Part shown: positions 59,078 through 64,000 of the stretch, one piece after another
How the letters are laid out: each line of letters starts with the position of its first letter
How positions within the stretch are numbered: the stretch's first letter is position 1
DNA from: Pararoseomonas sp. SCSIO 73927
GTDB lineage: Bacteria > Pseudomonadota > Alphaproteobacteria > Acetobacterales > Acetobacteraceae
Direction of reading: 5' to 3'
Length of the DNA stretch: 64,000 nt
Assembly (NCBI RefSeq): GCF_037040815.1
Contig: NZ_CP146232.1
Span: 992,001 to 1,056,000, forward strand
Program-made: the position numbers and the translations under genes
The notes under the pieces: model-generated
What the model was told of the DNA's origin: nothing
Seen by the model: the letters and a program-made list of their open reading frames with translations, nothing else
Database searches by the model: none

Positions 59078-59965
59078 CTAACAGCGGCCCTTGCGGTAGG
59101 CGCTGGGCGAGACGCCGGTCATGCGGCGGAAAGCGGTGGCGAAGTGGGAAGGGTTGTCGTAGCCGCAGAGGAAGGCGACGGCGGAGACGGGCTCCCGGCC
59201 GGCCTCGAGGTGCCGCCGCGCCGCCTCCATGCGCAGCCGCGCCAGCCGCCGGATCGGCGTCTCGCCGTGCACCCGCCGGAAGCTCCGCAGCAGGTGGAAC
59301 GGGCTCATTCCCGCCTCGTGCGCCAGGTCGGCCAGGGTCAGCGGCCGGGCGAGGTGGGCGCGCATGAAGTCGTCCAGGCGCTGCAGCCGCTGCTCCGGCG
59401 GCGGGGCCGGGGCCCGCGGCCGCAGCCCGGCGTGGCGCAGCAGGATATGGGCGGCGAGCAGCTCGCCGGAGGCCTCGGCGTAGAGGCTCGGCGCCCCGGC
59501 CAGGAGCGCCTCCGACAGGCCCAGCATCACCTGCGCGACGAGGGGGTCGCGATAGGCGAGTTCGTTCGGCAGGCGCAGCCGCGCCGGATCGGCGCCGGAC
59601 AGGTCGGCGGCCACGCGGTGGAGCGTGGTGGCCGGGAGATGGAGGTGCAGGGTCTCCTTGGGCACCTCCCCGCGCCAGCGCAGGACGGTTTCCTGCCCGG
59701 GGGCGGTCATGCCCAGGCTGCCCGCCCCGTACTGCGCCGCGCGCCAGCGGCCGCCGTTCCGGGACTCGATGGTGCAGGATCCTGCGGTCACCAGGACGAT
59801 GACCTGGTCGGCGGAGGCGGGAAGGACGAGCTCCTCGACCACGGCCGGGGCCGTGTAGCGCCGCAGCAGGACGGAGCGCCATCCGGCCCTGCTGCAGGCC
59901 GCGAGGGCGATCCGCGCCCGCACATGCGCGGCCAGGCTCGCGGCGTGGAAATCCTCCCGCATCAC
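59078..59965 (-). CDS. AraC family transcriptional regulator
   Basis: A 295-residue regulator. The N-terminal beta-rich sensor domain (about 30-175) has YGAGSLGMTAPGQETVLRW. The C-terminal double helix-turn-helix (about 195-293) has LTLADLAHEAGMSPFHLLRS and AVAFLCGYDNPSHFATAFRR with MTGVSPSAYRK. It lies upstream of, and on the same strand as, the paoABC-like genes, about 150 bases away, so control of that operon by an aldehyde or related signal is likely. Confidence 0.9.
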   Translation of the reverse strand: MMREDFHAASLAAHVRARIALAACSRAGWRSVLLRRYTAPAVVEELVLPASADQVIVLVTAGSCTIESRNGGRWRAAQYGAGSLGMTAPGQETVLRWRGEVPKETLHLHLPATTLHRVAADLSGADPARLRLPNELAYRDPLVAQVMLGLSEALLAGAPSLYAEASGELLAAHILLRHAGLRPRAPAPPPEQRLQRLDDFMRAHLARPLTLADLAHEAGMSPFHLLRSFRRVHGETPIRRLARLRMEAARRHLEAGREPVSAVAFLCGYDNPSHFATAFRRMTGVSPSAYRKGRC

Positions 59966-60007
59966 GGCGCTGCCCGCGCCAGGGCGGTTTCGGGTCGGCC
60001 CCTCACG

Positions 60008-60409
60008 TCAGCCGGCGCCTGCCGGGATGCGGGCGACGACCTTGATCTCGAAATCGTAGCCCGCCAGCCAGGTGACGCCCACGGCCGTCCAGTTGGGATA
60101 GGGCGGCGCGCCGATGGCCTCGTCGCGCACGGCCATCACCGTCTCGAACTGCGCTTCCGGGTCCGTGTGGAAGGTGGTCACGTCCACCACGTCGTCGAAG
60201 CTGGCGCCGGCGGCCTTCAGCACGGCGTTCAGCCGCTCGAAGGCGAGTCGGACCTGCTTCTCGAAGTCCGGCTCGGGCGAGCCGTCCTCCCGGCTGCCGA
60301 CCTGGCCGGAGACGAAGAGGAGGTCGCCCGAGCGGATCGCCGCGGAGTAGCGGTGCTTCTCGTAGAGGGCCTGCCGGCCGGGCGGAAAGATCGCGTCGCG
60401 CTTGTTCAT
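60008..60409 (-). CDS. RidA family protein
   Basis: A 133-residue RidA/YjgF-fold protein: YSAAIRSGDLLFVSGQVGSR, QVRLAFERLNAVLKAAGASF, DVVDVTTFHTDPEAQFETVM and PPYPNWTAVGVTWLAGYDFE are all family blocks. The catalytic Arg of true enamine deaminases, usually before the last strand, is not obvious here. It may be one of the non-RidA subfamilies. Located 38 bases after the oxidoreductase gene on the same strand and probably in its transcript. Confidence 0.85.
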   Translation of the reverse strand: MNKRDAIFPPGRQALYEKHRYSAAIRSGDLLFVSGQVGSREDGSPEPDFEKQVRLAFERLNAVLKAAGASFDDVVDVTTFHTDPEAQFETVMAVRDEAIGAPPYPNWTAVGVTWLAGYDFEIKVVARIPAGAG

Positions 60410-60447
60410 TGCATGGATCCCTGTGATTCGTTGGTGGGGGTTGTGTC

Positions 60448-61398
60448 TCAGCCCTCGCCGAGCCGCACGACGGGCTTGCCGAAGTTGCCGCCCTCGAGCA
60501 GGCCGATGAACGCCTCGGGCGCCTTCTCCAGCCCCTGCACGACGTCCTCCCGCCAGCGCAGCCGGCCTTCGGCAACCCAGGCGGTCGCCTCGCGCAGGAA
60601 GTCGGGCCGCTGCGCCTCTGCGAACTCCGTCTGGATGAAGCCGCGCACCGTCACGCTGCGGTAGAGGAGCTCGTGCATGGTGCCGGGCAGGCGATCCGCG
60701 CCGCCGCCCCGCGAGGCGTCGTTGTAGTGGGCGGTCTGGCCGCAGAGGGGGATGCGCGCGTACGGGTTGAGAAGCGGCAGCACCGCGTCCCAGACCTTTC
60801 CCCCGATGAGCTCGAAGTAGACGTCGATCCCGTCCGGGCAGGCACGGGCCAGGGCCTCGGCGAAATCGGGCGCCGCGTGGTCGACGACCGCGTCGAAGCC
60901 CAGCTCGTCCTTGACGTAGGCGAGCTTGTCGCGGCCGGTGGTGATGCCGACGGCGCGCGCGCCCCCGATCCGGGCGATCTGGCCGACGGCGGAGCCCACC
61001 GCGCCGCTCGCGGCGGCCACCACCACCGTCTCTCCCGGCCTCGGCCGGCCGATGTTGCGCAGGCCCGCATAGGCGGTGAAGCCCGGCATGCCGAGGACGC
61101 CCAGCGCCGCGGAGACGGGCGCGATGGCCGGATCGATGCGGCTCAGCCCGGTTCCGTCCGAGATGGCGAAGCGCTGCCAGCCGGAATGGGACAGGACGGT
61201 GTCGCCCTCCCTCCAATCGGGATGGCGGGACTGCCGCACCCGGGCGACCACCTCGCCGGCCAGGACCTCCCCGATCCCGATGCGGTCTCCATAGGGCCTC
61301 GGCTCGCTCATCAGCCCGCGCAGGTAAGGGTCGAGCGAGAGGAAAGCCGTCTCCAGCAGGACCTCGCCCTCGCCCTCGCCCGGGCCTGGGAGGGGCAC
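60448..61398 (-). CDS. MDR-family NADP-dependent oxidoreductase with missing canonical start
   Basis: A zinc-free medium-chain reductase of the leukotriene-B4 dehydrogenase/CurA type. DPYLRGLMS (about residue 25), VVVAAASGAVGSAVGQIARI (NADP loop), DVYFELIGGKVWDAVLPLLN and GFIQTEFAEAQRPDFL are diagnostic. The first canonical start in frame, GTG 61398, cuts off the first 28 or so residues of the fold. Upstream, the frame stays open to 61482 and encodes the expected family N-terminus (TDIQNERVVLAARPEGRPRP). There the start position is ATC, preceded by AAGGG at good spacing. Start codon mutation, non-canonical start or sequence error are all possible. Divergent TetR gene likely regulates it. Confidence 0.8.
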   Translation of the reverse strand: MPLPGPGEGEGEVLLETAFLSLDPYLRGLMSEPRPYGDRIGIGEVLAGEVVARVRQSRHPDWREGDTVLSHSGWQRFAISDGTGLSRIDPAIAPVSAALGVLGMPGFTAYAGLRNIGRPRPGETVVVAAASGAVGSAVGQIARIGGARAVGITTGRDKLAYVKDELGFDAVVDHAAPDFAEALARACPDGIDVYFELIGGKVWDAVLPLLNPYARIPLCGQTAHYNDASRGGGADRLPGTMHELLYRSVTVRGFIQTEFAEAQRPDFLREATAWVAEGRLRWREDVVQGLEKAPEAFIGLLEGGNFGKPVVRLGEG

Positions 61399-61519
61399 GG
61401 TCTCGTGCCGGAAGTCGCTCGGGCGAGGCCGGCCCTCCGGGCGCGCCGCGAGGACGACCCGCTCGTTTTGGATGTCGGTGATGGCGGAAAACCCTTACAG
61501 GTGGCCGGAGGCGTAGTTA

Positions 61520-61564
61520 CATACGCCTCGTATGAACTGGAGATAAGACATACAGGCCGTATGT
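61520..61564. promoter_or_regulatory. Two palindromic TetR operators
   Basis: Site 1 is CATACGCCTCGTATG (61520-61534) with perfect 6-bp arms. Site 2 is ACATACAGGCCGTATGT (61548-61564) with perfect 6-bp arms. They share the CATAC/GTATG half-site and lie between the oxidoreductase and the divergent TetR-family gene. The spacing between centres is 29 bases, close to three helical turns. Confidence 0.75.
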
Positions 61565-61601
61565 CAATACACCGGGTTCTTGCCGGTGAAATGGAGCGGG
61601 C

Positions 61602-62201
61602 ATGGTGCGCCGACGGCGTGACGAGATGATCGAGGAGACGCGCGGCAAGCTCATCGCCGCCGGGCGCCGGGCCTTCGCCGCCAAGGGCTACGCGGCAGCC
61701 TCCATGGACGAGCTGACGGCCGAGGTCGGGCTCACGCGCGGCGCGCTCTACCACAACTTCGGCGACAAGAAGGGCCTGCTCCGGGCCGTGATCGAGAGGA
61801 TGGACGTGGAGATGTCCGCGCGGCTGCGGGAGGTGGCCGACCGGGCGGAGACCCCGTGGCTCGGCCTCATCGACGAGAGCATCGCCTATATCGAGATGGC
61901 GCTGGAGCCGGAGATCCAGCGGATCGTGCTGCTGGATGGCCCGGCCGTGCTCGGCGATCCGTCGGGCTGGCCCGGCCAGAACACCTGCCTGGTCGCGACA
62001 ACCCGGACGATCCAGGCGCTGATCGATTCGGGCACGGTGCATCCGGTCGATGCCGAGGCGGCGGCGCGGCTGGTCAACGGGGCCGCCCTCAACGCCGCCC
62101 TCTGGGTCGCCGCGTCCGACGACCCGCCCGCCGTCCTCGCCAGGGCGGTCGAGGCGTTTCGCTGCCTCGTCTCCGGCCTTCTGAGGAAGGGCCGGGAGTA
62201 G
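61602..62201 (+). CDS. TetR/AcrR family regulator
   Basis: A 199-residue repressor-type protein. The N-terminal helix-turn-helix (about 8-55) includes GRRAFAAKGYAAASMDELTA and VGLTRGALYHNFGDKKGLLR. The helical ligand domain follows, with an IDESIAYIEMALEPEIQRIV stretch common to this subgroup. Two palindromes directly upstream make autoregulation likely. Controls the divergent oxidoreductase and possibly ridA. Confidence 0.9.
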   Translation: MVRRRRDEMIEETRGKLIAAGRRAFAAKGYAAASMDELTAEVGLTRGALYHNFGDKKGLLRAVIERMDVEMSARLREVADRAETPWLGLIDESIAYIEMALEPEIQRIVLLDGPAVLGDPSGWPGQNTCLVATTRTIQALIDSGTVHPVDAEAAARLVNGAALNAALWVAASDDPPAVLARAVEAFRCLVSGLLRKGRE

Positions 62202-62322
62202 GCGGCCCCTCAGGACGGTGCGGCCCGGAGCCGCGGCCGCCGAGGCAGCGAGGGGCCGCCCTGCCCGGGGACGCCGTCGCGCGATCGCAGGACCCTCCGG
62301 CAGCGGGACAGGCACGGCAGGA

Positions 62323-63258
62323 TCAGCGCAGGGTCGCGAGGAAGCGGAGCAGCGCCGCGTTCACCGCCGCGGGCGTCTCGAGCTGCGGCCAGTGCCCGGC
62401 CTCGGGCACGATCTCGAAGCCGCGCAGGTCCTTCAGCGCCTTCCGCATTCCCTCCTCGGTCGGCAGGCGCACGGCGTTCAGCCCGTCCCGCGCGCCGGTC
62501 AGGAAGGAGCTGGGCTGGCGGATGATCGCGCCGGAATAGACGCCCGAGGCGACGGCGTAGAAGGGGTCGATGGCGCGATAGTAGTTGAGGGCTCCGTGAA
62601 AGCCGGTGCGCGAGAAGCTGGCGACGGCTTCCCCGACATAGTCCGGGTCGATGCCGCGAAGCGGCTCGGGCGCGGGGCGGAGCAGGCCGCGCGCGGGGTC
62701 GAAGGGATCCCAGCGGGTGGCCTCCGGCGCCTGGCCGGAGGTCCAGTAGAGGTTGCCAGGGATGGTCACGGCCGCGTCGGCCCAGAGCCCGTCCGCCTCG
62801 GGCCGCATCTGGTCGAACATGTAGAAGCCGGTGCGGCCGGAGGCGCGGATGGCGTCGAGGAAGGTCGGGCCGCCCGGCTGGATGAAGGGGACGCTGATGC
62901 CGAGGACGGCGCGGAACCGGTCGGGCCGCATCATCGCCGCGTTCCAGGCGACGGAGGCGCCGAAATCGTGGCCCACAACGACCGCCTCCGGGATGGCGAG
63001 CCGGTCGAGGATGCCGACGAGATCGCCGACCGTCTGGAAAGGCGTGTAGGCCTCGGCGGCGGCGGGGGCGTCGCTCCGGCCGTAGCCGCGCATGTCCGGG
63101 GCCAGGGCGCGGTAGCCCGCGGCGGCGACGGCCTGCATCTGCGCCAGCCAGCTCGCCCCGATGGCGGGAAAGCCGTGGCAGAACAGGACGGCCGGCCCCT
63201 CCCCCAGCTCGGCCACGTGGAGGCCGATCCCGTTCGCGATCAGGCGGTGGTGGGGCAT
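62323..63258 (-). CDS. Alpha/beta-hydrolase, epoxide-hydrolase-like
   Basis: A 311-residue hydrolase. The oxyanion motif is FCHGFPAIGASW (about 27-38). The nucleophile elbow VVGHDFGASVAWN carries Asp (not Ser), as in soluble epoxide hydrolases and haloalkane dehalogenases. The catalytic His is in PEAGHWPQLETP. YRALAPDMRGYGRSD is typical. No zinc or lipase features. Cytoplasmic, with no signal. Divergent from a TetR-family gene with a palindromic site between. Confidence 0.88.
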   Translation of the reverse strand: MPHHRLIANGIGLHVAELGEGPAVLFCHGFPAIGASWLAQMQAVAAAGYRALAPDMRGYGRSDAPAAAEAYTPFQTVGDLVGILDRLAIPEAVVVGHDFGASVAWNAAMMRPDRFRAVLGISVPFIQPGGPTFLDAIRASGRTGFYMFDQMRPEADGLWADAAVTIPGNLYWTSGQAPEATRWDPFDPARGLLRPAPEPLRGIDPDYVGEAVASFSRTGFHGALNYYRAIDPFYAVASGVYSGAIIRQPSSFLTGARDGLNAVRLPTEEGMRKALKDLRGFEIVPEAGHWPQLETPAAVNAALLRFLATLR

Positions 63259-63306
63259 GGATGAGGTCCTCCTTCGCCTTCCCCGGCGGATGCCGCTGGC
63301 CAGCGC

Positions 63307-63320
63307 AATACAAGTGTATT
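63307..63320. promoter_or_regulatory. TetR operator palindrome
   Basis: A perfect palindrome AATACAAGTGTATT (6-bp arms, two-base centre) lies between the hydrolase and the divergent TetR gene. It ends 12 bases before the regulator's ATG, in a short AT-rich patch, so binding would block both promoters. Confidence 0.7.
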
Positions 63321-63332
63321 AGATAACGGGCC

Positions 63333-63920
63333 ATGGGCAAGGACACGCAGCGCGGCCGACTGGTCGCCACGGCCGCGGAGGTCTTCCACGCGCGCGGCTA
63401 CGCCGCCACCGGCGTGCGGGAGGTGGCCGGGGAGGCCGGCGTCCCGCACGGGTCGCTCACGAACCACTTCCGCTCCAAGGAGGCGCTCGGTCTCGCGGCG
63501 CTCGACCACTACGCCGAGCGGCTGGAGGCGACGATGGCGGCGACCCTTGCCAACCCGGACCTGGCACCGCGGGAGCGCCTCGAGGCCTATTTCGATCGGA
63601 TCGAGGCGCTGCTGGACGATGGCGGCTTCCGGCGCGGCTGCCTCGTCGTCGATCTCGCGGCCGAGATCCCGCCGCACAGCGAGGCGATCCGCATCAGGCT
63701 CGCCGAGGTCATGTCGAGGCAGTCCGGCGCTTTCGAGGAGGTGCTGGCGGCGATGCTGGCGGGGCGTGACGGCGGGAGGGCCGGCGACCTCGGCGCCTTC
63801 CTGATGGCGGCCTGGCAGGGGACGATGCTGCGCGTGAAGGTCGAGCGATCCGCCCAGCCCCTGCGCCGCTTCCGGCGCGTGCTGGCGCGCGAGTACCCGC
63901 CGCGCGCGGCCGGGGCCTGA
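63333..63920 (+). CDS. TetR/AcrR family regulator
   Basis: A 195-residue regulator with an N-terminal helix-turn-helix (FHARGYAATGVREVAGEAGV, HGSLTNHFRSKEALGLAALD). The C-terminal ligand domain has the FRRGCLVVDLAAEIPPHSEA segment of the LmrA/YxaF-like subgroup. Likely represses the divergent epoxide-hydrolase-like gene through the palindrome at 63307. ATG 63333 was chosen because it starts right at the usual N-terminus. Confidence 0.9.
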   Translation: MGKDTQRGRLVATAAEVFHARGYAATGVREVAGEAGVPHGSLTNHFRSKEALGLAALDHYAERLEATMAATLANPDLAPRERLEAYFDRIEALLDDGGFRRGCLVVDLAAEIPPHSEAIRIRLAEVMSRQSGAFEEVLAAMLAGRDGGRAGDLGAFLMAAWQGTMLRVKVERSAQPLRRFRRVLAREYPPRAAGA

Positions 63921-63978
63921 CCTCGCGGGGGAGAATGGGGCGCCACCCTGGGCCACCGCCGGACATCCAGGCGGCGCG

Positions 63979-64000
63979 CTACTCGGGCTCGATCCCGGCC
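63979..64000 (-). CDS. Possible C-terminal tail of a gene beyond the right edge
   Basis: On the minus strand the last bases read as the codons for AGIEPE followed by TAG at 63979-63981. This is the sort of ending found on many proteins and would place a leftward gene just outside the window. Only six codons are visible, so it may be chance. Confidence 0.2.

Noticed and set aside
1..64000. tRNA, rRNA, CRISPR array, insertion sequence or attachment site
   Set aside because: No cloverleaf-like sequence, regularly spaced repeats, transposase or integrase reading frame was seen on either strand. A covariance-model scan would be needed to exclude small RNAs.

Overview
The window is very GC-rich DNA (roughly 70% or more by eye) from an alphaproteobacterium. 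Its densely packed, overlapping genes, two Bug-type solute-binding proteins, CaiB/BaiF CoA-transferase and acid-sugar catabolism suggest a Roseomonas-like member of the Acetobacteraceae. That placement is an inference from gene content. I see no rRNA, tRNA, insertion sequence, integrase or CRISPR array.

The centre of interest is a type III secretion system (T3SS) at about 22.2-43.8 kb. It is built as two divergent operons separated by an unusually AT-rich promoter region (36897-37186). The leftward operon runs: split-secretin N-domain protein (sctC1/rhcC1-like), an HrpB1-like helical protein, a 63-aa glycine-rich protein, a probable secreted protein, a 90-aa unknown, then sctI, J, K, L, N, O, Q, R, S, T, U and a 1116-aa Gly/Pro/Ala-rich protein. 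The rightward operon runs: two small proteins (the second a candidate needle subunit), sctD, a 139-aa unknown, a TPR protein, sctV, a secretin of the Tad/Flp-pilus CpaC type and a CpaD-like lipoprotein. The outer-membrane part therefore looks borrowed from a Tad pilus. SctU lacks the normally conserved NPTH self-cleavage motif.

A likely effector block lies at 4.9-15.8 kb, separated from the apparatus by a 6-kb acyl-CoA catabolism cluster. It holds a 951-aa protein with C-terminal hydrophobic stretches (HrpK/NolX-like translocator or effector), a 1133-aa DUF4781 protein ending in a WHH-type HNH nuclease toxin domain, a SUKH (SMI1/KNR4) immunity protein directly after it, a 1055-aa SH3-LysM-DUF6973-like protein, and a translationally coupled small exported protein. 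An HNH nuclease with adjacent immunity beside a T3SS is the arrangement of an antibacterial polymorphic toxin. This suggests that the T3SS may serve interbacterial antagonism, or that host effectors and bacterial toxins are mixed here.

The flanks are metabolic. On the left are a siderophore-type iron module (Fes-like esterase, DUF3649, PepSY reductase-like protein, DUF3325) and a GAF protein. At 15.9-22.2 kb is an IclR-regulated acyl-CoA pathway: enoyl-CoA hydratase, two acyl-CoA dehydrogenases, a Bug binding protein and a CoA-transferase. At 43.9-51.6 kb is a FadR/GntR-regulated sugar-acid pathway: a DapA-like aldolase/dehydratase, a Bug protein, three enolase-superfamily dehydratases, a D-2-hydroxyacid dehydrogenase and a NIPSNAP protein. 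The right end carries a DJ-1/PfpI protein with a LysR regulator, a DUF2490 protein, a PaoABC-type periplasmic aldehyde oxidoreductase with an AraC regulator, a RidA protein, an MDR oxidoreductase with a TetR regulator, and an epoxide-hydrolase-like enzyme with another TetR regulator. Several divergent pairs have clear palindromic operators between them.
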